From Scybalocola_A sp900557175 (GTDB lineage Bacteria; Bacillota; Clostridia; Lachnospirales; Lachnospiraceae), in contig CALADH010000045.1 in NCBI GenBank assembly GCA_937890745.1, positions 1-61,680 of the forward strand: DNA of 61,680 nucleotides, read 5' to 3'. The notes under the pieces are model-generated. The model searched no databases and had not been told where the DNA came from. It saw only the letters and a list, made by a program, of their open reading frames with translations. Below are positions 8,481-17,900 of this stretch, in pieces. Position 1 is the stretch's first letter. Each line of letters begins with the position of its first letter. The position numbers were made by a program, and so were the translations under genes.

Positions 8481-9308
8481 TCACGCTTCCCCCTTATCTA
8501 TCATTTCTACAGCCTTTTTCCATGTTTCTTCGGATATATTCATGTTGTGTGATGCAACCATATTTTCACAGAAAAATCCACCCTTGCCTTTCACTGTGTC
8601 AAGAATAATCATTGACGGACGTCCCTTAACCTTTTTGGCATTATCGATCGCATGGGCGATGGCTGCCACGTCATGGCCGTCTGCTGTCTGTACATGCCAG
8701 CCGAAAGATTCCCATTTTTTGTCTAAAGGATACAGACCGTTGACATCTTCAATATAGCCGTCAAGCTGCATTTTATTGTAATCTGTAAAGGCGATAAAAT
8801 TGTCAAGCTTCTGACTTGCCGCAAGCATGGCTGCCTCCCAAATCTGTCCTTCCTGACTCTCGCCGTCGCCGACAATGGCATACACATACAAATCCCTTGC
8901 GTCCATCTTAGCCGCAAGTGCCATACCTGTCGCCGCTGAAAATCCCTGTCCCAAAGAACCTGTGGACATGTCAATACCGTTTGTCAGCCGCATATCGCAA
9001 TGGCTCGGCAGATGTGTATTCGGACGGTTTAATGTGTGAAGCTCCTCCATCGGTATAAACCCTTTTAAGGCAAGTGTCGCATAAACCGCCGGGCCGCCAT
9101 GACCTTTTGAGAGGACAAAACGATCTCTGTCTTCCATCTTTGCATCGGCCGGATCAATATTCATCGCGTCAAAATATAAAACAGACAGTACCTCGCACAG
9201 CGACAGTGCACCGCCGATATGCCCGACGCCAAGCTCACCGATGGCCTGTATTGTCAGCTTCCGTATTTCCTTTGCTTTTTCTTCAAGCATTCTGACTTTA
9301 TTCTCCAT
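8481..9308 (-). CDS. split transketolase, N-terminal (thiamine diphosphate-binding) subunit
   Basis: This 275-residue subunit has the transketolase N-terminal features: GHIGGALS with the early histidine (His30), SKGHGGPAVYA, and the TPP motif starting at GDGESQEG (147-154) and ending at TDYNKMQLDG (Asn178). It forms one active heteromer with the downstream subunit. GGAGA precedes the ATG at 9308, and it starts 13 bases after the alcohol dehydrogenase stop. In the sulfo-TK pathway the equivalent pair (SqwGH) acts twice on sulfosugars with glyceraldehyde-3-phosphate as acceptor. Confidence 0.93.
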   Translation of the reverse strand: MENKVRMLEEKAKEIRKLTIQAIGELGVGHIGGALSLCEVLSVLYFDAMNIDPADAKMEDRDRFVLSKGHGGPAVYATLALKGFIPMEELHTLNRPNTHLPSHCDMRLTNGIDMSTGSLGQGFSAATGMALAAKMDARDLYVYAIVGDGESQEGQIWEAAMLAASQKLDNFIAFTDYNKMQLDGYIEDVNGLYPLDKKWESFGWHVQTADGHDVAAIAHAIDNAKKVKGRPSMIILDTVKGKGGFFCENMVASHNMNISEETWKKAVEMIDKGEA

Positions 9309-9321
9309 AACACTGTCTCCT

Positions 9322-10443
9322 TTATAAGATTGATCTCAGAAGTTTATAAACTGTTTCTTCGTTCATGACTGCCGGCGTTAACTGAATGATTGCAGCGCCG
9401 AGCCCCACTTTTGTAATATGCTCCAGATCTGACTCTTTCACGCCGAGTTCGTGAAGTCTGACCGGCATATGCATACTGCGCATTAAGTCCTCCACGCCGT
9501 CTGCCAGCGCGTCCACACTGTCAAAGCCCAAATAAGCCGCCAGCGCTTTCATCTTATCTTCCGCCTGTTCCCTGCTTATCCTTATAAATGCCGGAAGCGT
9601 GATTGAGCAGGCCGTGCCGTGGCTTGCGCCAAATTCCGTCGTCAGCGGGAAGCTTACGGCATGAATCCCTGTCGTTCTTGTCTGACTGAAAGAAACGCCC
9701 GCAACAAGTGCCGCCAAAATCATATTTCCTCTCGCCTCTTTATTTTCCGGTTCATCATAGGCTTTCTTTATATTTTCAAAAATAAGCTTCAGGGCGCCGA
9801 GACTTAAAAAGTCACAAAGCGGTACGGATTCTTTGTTCCAGTATGCTTCAATGGCGTGACAGAAAGCGTCCATGCCCGTGGAAGCCGTCACTGCCGCCGG
9901 CAGCGTGTATGTAAGTTCGGCGTCTATAAGCGCATAATCCGGCCAAAACTGCTGATTGACCATCGGCATTTTAATGTGCGTTGTTTTGTTTGTAAAAACG
10001 CCGACGTTTGTCACCTCGCTGCCCGTGCCCGCTGTTGTCGGAATACAAATCAGCGTTGTTTTTCTCTTTCCAAGCGTTCTTGTGCCGCCGCTGTAATAGT
10101 CATAAATACTGCCCTCGTTTGTCACAAGACATGCAACGATTTTGGAAACATCCATAGAACTGCCGCCGCCGAGTCCGATGACACAGTCCGCTTTAATCTC
10201 CCTCGCCGCTGTCGCCGCTGCGTCCACGCTCTCACATGACGGATTCGGCTCGATATCTGAAAAATAGGCTACATTTTTTCCGCTCATGCTCTCGCCGATA
10301 GCCTTTGCCGTGCCGTTGTTGTATAAGAAAGGATCTGAAATAATAAGGACATTTTCTCCATCAATATAATCTGCCGCTTTCTTCGAGATACCTGCCTCAT
10401 AACAGATTTTTACCGGCATATAATAACTGAATTTTTCTTTCAT
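9322..10443 (-). CDS. iron-containing alcohol dehydrogenase
   Basis: The family hallmarks are clear: the NAD-binding GGGSSMDVSK, the IPTTAGTGSEVT segment, and metal ligands Asp and His in TGMDAFCHAIEAY with two more histidines in GIHAVSFP and GASHGTACS. The length (373 residues) is typical. The ATG at 10443 is preferred to the GTG at 10452 because GGGAG then lies eight bases upstream. It probably reduces an aldehyde product of the operon using NADH. If the pathway is sulfo-TK, the substrate would be sulfoacetaldehyde giving isethionate; if transaldolase-based, sulfolactaldehyde giving dihydroxypropanesulfonate. Confidence 0.92.
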   Translation of the reverse strand: MKEKFSYYMPVKICYEAGISKKAADYIDGENVLIISDPFLYNNGTAKAIGESMSGKNVAYFSDIEPNPSCESVDAAATAAREIKADCVIGLGGGSSMDVSKIVACLVTNEGSIYDYYSGGTRTLGKRKTTLICIPTTAGTGSEVTNVGVFTNKTTHIKMPMVNQQFWPDYALIDAELTYTLPAAVTASTGMDAFCHAIEAYWNKESVPLCDFLSLGALKLIFENIKKAYDEPENKEARGNMILAALVAGVSFSQTRTTGIHAVSFPLTTEFGASHGTACSITLPAFIRISREQAEDKMKALAAYLGFDSVDALADGVEDLMRSMHMPVRLHELGVKESDLEHITKVGLGAAIIQLTPAVMNEETVYKLLRSIL

Positions 10444-10475
10444 TACGCTCACTCCCGTGCTTTCTCAAAAATTTA

Positions 10476-11816
10476 TCAGTATTCACAGACTTCTATGCCG
10501 AGCATACGCCCAAGCACCGAAAGCTCAGCCGACACATCGCCGTAGATGACTGCAAAGTGCGGTTCCCAGCCGTCCTGCACACTTTTATATATCGTATCTT
10601 CCGCGCTGTTTTTTGTTTTTACAACGACTGATGTACCGCAGAACTGTTTCGGCTTATCGAGCGCCTCGCCGCCAGCGATAAAAAATCTGAATGTACCGTC
10701 CGCCTTTCTTCCGACGCGGAACACTGTGACATGACTGCACGGCTTACAGCCAAATTCCATTGTCGGTCCGATTTTTCTGTTCGGATGAACGCCCGTCATG
10801 GCACCTGTCGCCTCACTGGCCAGCTTACATGCCGCCGTACCGCAGTGCCAATATGTGATTGTATTTTCTTTTTCGTCCATTGATACCGGATCTCCGAAAA
10901 ATGCCGGCTGTCCCGTCAGGCTCATGCCCATATACATTGAAAGGGCGCCATACATATCCGCCTCACAAGCCGCCGCAACACCCATATCGTTGAGCATTGC
11001 AAGAACGGCACACACAGGCGTTCCGAAGGCTGTAAAGAAATCCGGCCAGCATCTTGAAGCCAGAGCACCGATATGATTTTCTGTCACATAGTCTTTGTAC
11101 GCCTTGTAGATTCTTGCAAAATCACGGACATTTTGATCCGGCATATTTTCAAGTCCGACCATCGCTTTCCTTGCTTCTTCAAGATATGACGCACATTCTC
11201 CGTCCGTATACCCCTTTGCCTTATCGATCAGCTCTCTTGCCTCAATCGCATCAAGCGTCACACCGAAATATTTAAGAAGATCCACATCAAGCGCACGCCC
11301 GAAACCAAAGCCCTGCGGCGTATGTCCGATTGCAGTCATATGAAGATCACGGAGCTCTTTTTTAAGTTTCGCCGCCCGTATAACAGCGCCTGTCTTCTGA
11401 ATGACTTTATCTTCCGTCGGCCCTCCGAAAATATATTCAAAATTTCCGTCCCTAAATGCTGCCAGTGCATTGCCCGCCGAGTATGCCCCCGTCAGTGAAT
11501 TAAGTCTTAATCTTCCCCCGTCGATCACCGGTTCACGAAGTGTCCACAAAAGTACCGGACAGGAAAAGCGCTTCAGAACCTCGCTCGGATAAGCGCTGTT
11601 TGCAAACGTAATATTCTGCAAAATAATCAAATCCGGATGGATACCGTCTAAAAACTCTTTCAGCGCATCTATACTAAGAAGCATATCATTTGGATAAACA
11701 CCATCATCTGTCAATGACTGAAGCATCTGAACCGACGCGTCAAACTGAAGCTTCGCACTTTCAAGATGAAATGTCGGCACGCCTACCGGCACATAAGCAA
11801 CCTGAAACTGTGACAT
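10476..11816 (-). CDS. L-fucose/L-arabinose isomerase-family sugar isomerase
   Basis: The 446-residue protein belongs to the FucI-like aldose-ketose isomerases. Metal-binding positions are recognisable as Glu285 in CEADMYGALS, Asp309 in FFGDP and His324 in YWHCGTAA. The ATG at 11816 is chosen because AAAAGGAAGG lies seven to eight bases upstream; the ATG at 11840 has none. It is the first gene of the catabolic operon, so it probably catalyses the first intracellular step. FucI-like isomerases act on free sugars, and members in sulfoglycolysis clusters convert sulfoquinovose to 6-deoxy-6-sulfofructose. No kinase gene follows, unlike in fucose or arabinose operons, which supports a pathway on an unphosphorylated ketose. 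Confidence 0.88.
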   Translation of the reverse strand: MSQFQVAYVPVGVPTFHLESAKLQFDASVQMLQSLTDDGVYPNDMLLSIDALKEFLDGIHPDLIILQNITFANSAYPSEVLKRFSCPVLLWTLREPVIDGGRLRLNSLTGAYSAGNALAAFRDGNFEYIFGGPTEDKVIQKTGAVIRAAKLKKELRDLHMTAIGHTPQGFGFGRALDVDLLKYFGVTLDAIEARELIDKAKGYTDGECASYLEEARKAMVGLENMPDQNVRDFARIYKAYKDYVTENHIGALASRCWPDFFTAFGTPVCAVLAMLNDMGVAAACEADMYGALSMYMGMSLTGQPAFFGDPVSMDEKENTITYWHCGTAACKLASEATGAMTGVHPNRKIGPTMEFGCKPCSHVTVFRVGRKADGTFRFFIAGGEALDKPKQFCGTSVVVKTKNSAEDTIYKSVQDGWEPHFAVIYGDVSAELSVLGRMLGIEVCEY

Positions 11817-11840
11817 ACAAAACACCTTCCTTTTATTCAT

Positions 11841-11861
11841 TTAATTAAATTTATTAATTAA
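11841..11861. promoter_or_regulatory. candidate operator: paired TTAATTAA palindromes
   Basis: Two copies of the 8-bp palindrome TTAATTAA (11841-11848 and 11854-11861) are separated by five bases and lie directly after the -10 hexamer of the catabolic operon promoter. Such symmetry is typical of repressor sites. A third TTAATTAA copy lies in the ABC operon leader at 3973-3980. AT richness makes chance occurrence possible. Confidence 0.35.
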
Positions 11862-11890
11862 ATTATAGCAGTAGTCGGTGGATTTTGCAA
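11862..11890 (-). promoter_or_regulatory. promoter of the sugar catabolic operon
   Basis: TTGCAA (11890-11885) and TATAAT (11867-11862) are separated by 17 bases on the minus strand. The start lies about 45 bases upstream of the isomerase ATG. Confidence 0.75.
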
Positions 11891-12007
11891 TAGTTTCTTT
11901 AATATAATCTGAATTTCTTTGTTTTATAGAAACTCTTTTAATTATATATACACAAACTTCGCTTCATTACACAATCATATTTTACATTTCAAAAAATTTT
12001 ACACGCA

Positions 12008-12056
12008 AAAAAAATACAGAGGCTCTGCCATCATATGGCAAAACCTCTGTATTTTT
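12008..12056 (-). terminator. terminator after marR-family gene
   Basis: A strong hairpin pairs AAATACAGAGG with CCTCTGTATTT around an inner GCCA/TGGC helix and is flanked by A and T runs on both sides. It lies just after the MarR stop at 12064. Confidence 0.85.
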
Positions 12057-12063
12057 CCTTAAT

Positions 12064-12573
12064 TTATTTTTTCTCCAAAGGAATAAGCACCGGCGCGGCT
12101 TTTTCCTCTTTTTCGCTATGAATTTCACAGCCCGGCGCCAGCATCCTCGCCACAATCGGCAAATATTCTTTCGGGAGTTTTTCACCTTCGGCAAACATCC
12201 TGCTGAAATGATACTTATAGATGGCATCCGCATACTGTCCGTAAATTTTACGTCCATACTCTGTCACCTGAACGATGACATCCTTTTTATTGTCCGAAAG
12301 CCTGAAACGTTCAAGCAAGCCTTTAGCCACAAGTTTATCTGTCAGTTTTGTAAATTGACTGTTGGATATACCGAGCCGCGACGATATTTCGCTCATATTT
12401 TGATGAAGCTCCTCATTTTCTAAAAGATACTCCACAACCTGTATCTGAGCAAAGGAAATCGGGATATCCGTGCCGTATTTTTTCTCTTTCTTGTAGGAAG
12501 CTGCATAATAGTTGCAATATTTTATAAGCTGTTCCACAATGTCTCTGTATTCGCCCATCCACTCCAGCTTCAT
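12064..12573 (-). CDS. MarR-family transcriptional regulator
   Basis: This ~169-residue protein has a winged helix-turn-helix at about residues 50-115 (MSEISSRLGISNSQFTKLTD then the wing segment FRLSDNKKDVIVQVTEYG). MarR proteins are usually dimeric repressors released by small ligands. The ATG at 12573 is favoured over the GTG at 12582 because AGAGGTGG lies five bases upstream. It has its own promoter (12607-12635) 67 bases after the hydrolase gene and lies between that gene and the sugar operon, so it may control either or both. The C-terminal tail is charged and longer than usual. Confidence 0.9.
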   Translation of the reverse strand: MKLEWMGEYRDIVEQLIKYCNYYAASYKKEKKYGTDIPISFAQIQVVEYLLENEELHQNMSEISSRLGISNSQFTKLTDKLVAKGLLERFRLSDNKKDVIVQVTEYGRKIYGQYADAIYKYHFSRMFAEGEKLPKEYLPIVARMLAPGCEIHSEKEEKAAPVLIPLEKK

Positions 12574-12606
12574 CTTGACCACCTCTGTCTTTACTTTATC
12601 GACCTA

Positions 12607-12635
12607 AGTATATCAATAATCCGCTTTACAGGCAA
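12607..12635 (-). promoter_or_regulatory. promoter of marR-family gene with overlapping dyad
   Basis: TTGCCT (12635-12630) is 17 bases from TATACT (12612-12607). An imperfect dyad TTATCGA-N10-TCAATAA (12596-12619) overlaps the -10 region and could be an autoregulatory site. Confidence 0.65.
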
Positions 12636-12640
12636 GAGTT

Positions 12641-14743
12641 TTAAACCATATTCCAAAATAGTGCTGTATTTGCCGTTGTAATCATTGTAAATAGGAATGT
12701 ATTCACAAAAGCTGCCAGCCAGACATTATTTGTTTTTTCAAACAATTTCTTCGCAAATACAGCCGCAATGCCAAGACACGGTACTGTTGCAAACAATAAT
12801 ATGCCATTTAATGCCTGTCCCGGATAAAGTGCCACACCCCGTGTAAAATCAAGTCCGTACTGAAGCGCAAGCCAAAGAATCAGACCGCCCGTATTTAATA
12901 CGACAGCGATAAGCCATCCGCATCTTCTGCCTCTGACATTGGCATTAATTGCTACTGTGTTAATTAAATAATAGATAAAGAAAAATGGAATATATGTCAG
13001 TGCCGTTACCAAAAATTCCGGTTTAAATGTCCGAACTGCCAGCGTCCATATTCTAAAATCCGTTCCGAATACGGCCTGTACCGCAAATAAAATGCCATAA
13101 CCGACAGCCACAAGAAATACTGCCGTCATTAAACTTGCTAAAATAGCCTTCACGTTCAGGCGCACGCCATAATCTTTTGCACTGGCACCTGCTGCCTTCT
13201 TTGACATCGCAAAAAACATAAGCACAATAACAAGTGCAATAAGACCGCAGGCAATCGCCCAGTAGGCAATCTGATTTGTCGTCGGCTCATTAAATAGAGA
13301 GCTAAGCGGAAGTATTGACGGCGCAAATTTAAAGAATAATGCTGCCGCAACGGATACTGCTGCCGCTGCAGCACCTGCTGCTGCCTGACTTTTCTTTCCC
13401 ACTCTGAAGCTGACGGCTGCAATAAGAATACCTCCGACAGCTGCAATGACAGACACAATAAAGAGTACATTCAATCCCGGTTCCTGCTTATCCATCAACG
13501 CCGCAAAAAATGCTGCGGGATAAAGGGCACTCACTGCAATGCAAATCCAGTAAGCCGCTTTTTGAACCGTTGTTTTTGGCGCCGCAACTACAGGAATTTC
13601 CTCTGTCACCGCACATTTGAATACCGGAAGCTGTACAAGCAAAGAGGCCAGCGGCACAAACATTAAGAAAAATCCAATCAGGCCTACACAGTTAAACAGC
13701 TCTTTAAATTGCCATATCTGATTTGATGAATCCAGTCCTGCATTTGTCTGATACTCTGATGTCACTCCCGAAAAAGCTTCCGCATAAAAATCAATCAGAT
13801 TGCCTGTTGTTTCTTTTGAAAAATGATTCCATGGGTGTGTCTGCGATGGTGTATAAATTACATGCTTACCCGTTTGAGATACTCTGACAGCCGAATCATC
13901 AAGCTTCACCTCACCGGATTCAACATCATAAAATTTTCCGGCCTCGGCAGTCCCATTTTCTGAAACTCCTAAAAATTGTCTTCCGGAATTTGTCGCGGCA
14001 AAGTCCTTATAGGTTACTGTGCCTTGGACTTGTTTTTCTTCCTCCGTCATTTCTTCCTCGGATTTATTAAAGAAAAATTCATCATAGTGTCCCGCAATCA
14101 TACCTACAGTACGGTCACCGTAAGCCGCCTGCAAATCAGCCTGAGGCGCAATCGCCGAAGCATAAGAATAATCCGCGCCAACGGAAATACCGGCATAAAT
14201 CTCTCTCTTTCCGGTCTGAAGCGCTGCCATTTCATCCATATACATGGAAACGAGTGTCGAAAAACCGCCCATAGAATGACCGCTGACAGCAACATACGCA
14301 TTGCCATTTTCATCTTTTTTCGTATATGGCTGCTTTGCCATATATGATGCGGCATCATACTGTGAATAAATCCAAAACGTCGAAAACTGGCTGCCTGTCG
14401 GGATATCTGCCGCCCACCGCGAATCGCCGTGATCGTACATATCTAAAGCAAGAACGATATAGCCTCTCCTTGACATCTCAATTGCCGGTGCATCCTGCAT
14501 CTCCTTGCTGTTTAAATAGCCATGTGTCGTCACAATCACAGGTCTCGGATCATTCTCACCGGCGCCTTTTGGCATGTACAAAAGGCCGTTTAATGTTCCT
14601 CTCTCCGTCTCAAACTCAATTTCCTCCACATCGACAGTAAAAAATGATGTGTTAAACATACCTGCAAAAAAGCTTCCTGCAACCATCATAAGTATTGCAG
14701 CTGCAAGCATAATAACAGTGACTTTTTTCTTCTTTTGATTCAT
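12641..14743 (-). CDS. alpha/beta hydrolase fused to a polytopic membrane domain
   Basis: The 700-residue protein starts with a membrane anchor (residues 8-29). An extracytoplasmic alpha/beta-hydrolase domain follows to about residue 330, with oxyanion-hole HG at 74-75 and nucleophile elbow GHSMGG (Ser157); a histidine in QTHPWNHF near residue 312 could complete the triad. The C-terminal half has about nine to ten hydrophobic helices interrupted by an Ala-rich stretch. The domain order suggests an ester or lipid hydrolase held at the outer face of the membrane. It has its own promoter and a dyad operator, and a MarR gene follows. The substrate is unknown; a lipid-headgroup substrate is only a guess. 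Confidence 0.85.
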   Translation of the reverse strand: MNQKKKKVTVIMLAAAILMMVAGSFFAGMFNTSFFTVDVEEIEFETERGTLNGLLYMPKGAGENDPRPVIVTTHGYLNSKEMQDAPAIEMSRRGYIVLALDMYDHGDSRWAADIPTGSQFSTFWIYSQYDAASYMAKQPYTKKDENGNAYVAVSGHSMGGFSTLVSMYMDEMAALQTGKREIYAGISVGADYSYASAIAPQADLQAAYGDRTVGMIAGHYDEFFFNKSEEEMTEEEKQVQGTVTYKDFAATNSGRQFLGVSENGTAEAGKFYDVESGEVKLDDSAVRVSQTGKHVIYTPSQTHPWNHFSKETTGNLIDFYAEAFSGVTSEYQTNAGLDSSNQIWQFKELFNCVGLIGFFLMFVPLASLLVQLPVFKCAVTEEIPVVAAPKTTVQKAAYWICIAVSALYPAAFFAALMDKQEPGLNVLFIVSVIAAVGGILIAAVSFRVGKKSQAAAGAAAAAVSVAAALFFKFAPSILPLSSLFNEPTTNQIAYWAIACGLIALVIVLMFFAMSKKAAGASAKDYGVRLNVKAILASLMTAVFLVAVGYGILFAVQAVFGTDFRIWTLAVRTFKPEFLVTALTYIPFFFIYYLINTVAINANVRGRRCGWLIAVVLNTGGLILWLALQYGLDFTRGVALYPGQALNGILLFATVPCLGIAAVFAKKLFEKTNNVWLAAFVNTFLFTMITTANTALFWNMV

Positions 14744-14759
14744 TGTAAATCCCCCTTTT

Positions 14760-14778
14760 TATTTTCTTTTGGAAAATA
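14760..14778. promoter_or_regulatory. candidate operator dyad upstream of the hydrolase gene
   Basis: TATTTTC-N5-GAAAATA is a perfect 7-bp inverted repeat just downstream of the predicted transcription start. Its size and position fit a MarR-type repressor site. Confidence 0.45.
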
Positions 14779-14793
14779 TTTATTTTCTATTTA

Positions 14794-14822
14794 AGAATAT
14801 ATCTTTTTAATAAGAAAATCAA
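14794..14822 (-). promoter_or_regulatory. promoter of the membrane alpha/beta hydrolase gene
   Basis: TTGATT (14822-14817) is 17 bases from TATTCT (14799-14794) on the minus strand, with a leader of about 45 bases and a GGGGG ribosome binding site. Confidence 0.6.
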
Positions 14823-14857
14823 TAGGCATTATGATGAATTTTTTTGGTGAAATTGCA

Positions 14858-14890
14858 CAAAAAAAATCGGCAATCCAAAAGGACTGCCGA
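14858..14890 (-). terminator. terminator of nifJ
   Basis: TCGGCAGTCC, a TTTT loop and GGATTGCCGA form a 10-bp stem with one non-Watson-Crick pair, followed by a run of T on the minus strand. It lies 47 bases after the nifJ stop. Confidence 0.92.
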
Positions 14891-14936
14891 CTAAAATCGT
14901 TTAAACTCGATAATTACTTCTCAGCAATTATTATAT

Positions 14937-17900
14937 TTATTTTGTTGTACCATCAGCTAAGCCGATATATGTTGCAAGTCTTTCCTTTGCAGATTCTTCT
15001 GTCTTTGTGAACAGTTCTTCCGCTGTCTCAGGGAATGTTCTTGTTAATGAAGAATAACGAACTTCGCTCATGATGAAGTCTCTGAAATTGCCCTTAGGCT
15101 CTCTTGTAGAATCAAGTGTGAACGGATTCTTTCCTTCCTGTGCAAGTAAAGGATTGAATCTGTACATATGCCAGTAACCGCACTCAACAGCCTGTTTGAT
15201 TCTTGTCTGAGCACCTGTCATACCGCCCTTGATACCATGGTTGATACATGGAGCATAAGCGATTACAAGTGATGGGCCTGGATAGCTTTCAGCTTCTTTA
15301 AGAGCTTTTACTAACTGAGCCTGGCTTGCACCCATAGCAACCTGTGCTACGTATACATAACCATAGGACATTGCCATGCGTCCAAGGTCTTTCTTCTTAA
15401 TCTTCTTACCTGAAGCTGCAAATTTAGCAACCGCACCAACCGGTGTAGACTTAGAAGCCTGTCCGCCTGTATTGGAGTAAACCTCTGTATCGAATACAAA
15501 TACGTTCACATCATCGCCTGATGCTAATACGTGGTCAACACCGCCGTAGCCGATATCGTAAGCCCAGCCGTCACCACCGAAGATCCACTGGGATTTCTTA
15601 ACAAGGTGATCTTTGCCGTCTACAACTGCGTCACATGCTGCTTTCACAGCTGCATCTTCGCCATTGTAAGCTTTTGCTGCTTCTAAAAGTGTAGCAGAAG
15701 TTGCTTTTGATTCTTCGCCTAAGTTCATTGTGTCAAGCCAAGCTTTAGCTGCAGCCTTTAATGTCTCGTCTGCGCTTGAATCTAATAATGTTGTTACCTT
15801 ATCAGCAAGAGCCTTTCTCTGCTGTTTAACACCTAAGTACATACCATAACCGAACTCAGCATTGTCCTCGAATAAGGAGTTAGACCATGCAGGGCCCTGT
15901 CCCTTTTCGTTTGTTGTGTATGGCATAGAAGGTGCAGAACCACCCCAGATTGATGAACATCCTGTAGCATTTGCGATATACATTCTGTCACCGAATAACT
16001 GAGTAATTAACTTAGCGTAAGGTGTCTCGCCGCAGCCTGCACATGCACCTGAGAACTCAAGTAATGGCTGCTCGAACTGGCTGCCCTTTACTGTATCTTT
16101 GCTTAATGGATTCTCTTTCTTAGAAAGAGTCATTGAGTAATCCCAGTTAGCTGCTTCGTCATACTGTGTATGAAGCGGAACCATTGTAAGTGCTTTATCT
16201 TTAGCAGGACATACGTTTGCACAGCTTCCACATCCAAGACAGTCCATAACAGAAACCTGCATCTTGAAGTAGTACTGATCAACACCCTTGCCTTTGCCCT
16301 TCACTGCGCCGTAATTTGCAGGTGCTGCTGCATTTTCTTCCTCTGTTAATAAGAAAGGACGGATTGTCGCATGAGGACATACATATGAACACTGGTTACA
16401 CTGGATACATTTGCTTGAATCCCACTGAGGTACCATTGTTGCAACACCACGTTTTTCGTAAGCTGCTGTACCAAGAGGAAATTCACCATTTTCAATACCT
16501 GCGAATGTGCTGACTGGAAGGTCATCACCCTTGCAAGCGTTGATTGGCTGTACAATATTTTTAACAAATGCAGGAATTTCTTTCTCAGCCTTTGGATGAG
16601 CGTCAACTGCATTTGCCCACTCTGCAGGAACTTCAACTTCAACTGCACCGTCAACACCGGCATCAACAGCAGCGTAGTTCATATTGACAATCGCTTCACC
16701 CTTCTTGCCGTATGTCTTAAGGATTGCTTCCTTCATGAATTTAACAGCATCCTCGATTGGAATGATGTTTGCTAATTTGAAGAATGCAGACTGAAGTACA
16801 GTATTTGTTCTGTTGCCAAGACCGATTTCCTTAGCAATATCTGTCGCATTGATTGTGTAGAACTTAATGTTCTTCTTAGCGATAATCTGTTTCATGGATG
16901 CTGGAAGATTTTCTTCAAGTTCTTCTCTGCTCCACTCTGTATTTAATAAGAATGTACCATTCTCTTTGATTTCGCTGAGCATATCATAAAGATATACATA
17001 TGCCTGATTATGGCAGGCAACGAAGTCTGCTGTCTTTACATAGTATGTAGAACGGATTGGTTTTTTACCAAAACGTAAATGAGACTGTGTAATACCACCG
17101 GACTTCTTAGAGTCATATGAGAAGTATGCCTGAGCATACATATCTGTATGATCACCGATAATCTTGATGGAGTTCTTGTTAGCACCTACTGTACCATCGG
17201 CACCAAGACCCCAGAACTTACAGCTTGTTGTACCTTCGCCGGCAACGTCAACTTCCGGTAATACAGGTAATGAAAGATTTGTAACATCATCCACGATACC
17301 GATTGTAAAGCCGTTCTTAGGCTCAGCTGCATTTAAGTTTTCGTATACAGAAATAATCTGTGCCGGTGTAACGTCCTTAGAACCAAGGCCGTAACGTCCG
17401 CCAACAACTAATGTATCATACATGCCATTCTTGAATAATGCTGTACATACATCTTCATATAAAGGTTCGCCAAGTGAGCCTGATTCTTTTGTACGGTCAA
17501 GTACGGCAATCTTCTTAGCTGTTGCAGGGATTGCTTTTAAGAAATGCTCTACTGAGAACGGTCTGTATAAGTGAACTTTTACAAGACCAACTTTCTCGCC
17601 CTTAGCTGTTAAGTAGTCGATAACTTCCTCAGCTGCTTCACATACGGAACCCATAGCGATGATGACTCTGTCAGCATCAGGTGCACCATAGTAGTTGAAT
17701 AACTGATAGTCGCGGCCTGTTAATTTGCTGATTTCGCCAAGGTATTCTTCAACAACACCAGGTACTGCATCATAGAATTTGTTAGCAGCTTCCTTGCACT
17801 GGAAGAAAATATCAGGGTTCTGAGCTGTACCGTGTACTGCAGGATGCTCAGGATTTAATGCTGATTTTCTAAATTCGTCAAGTGCCTTGTAGTCTACTAA

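Noticed and set aside
10476..11816. Ordinary L-fucose or L-arabinose catabolism
   Set aside because: No fuculokinase/ribulokinase or aldolase/epimerase gene is in the operon; the transketolase, RpiB-like and exporter genes fit another pathway better, though this is not excluded by experiment.
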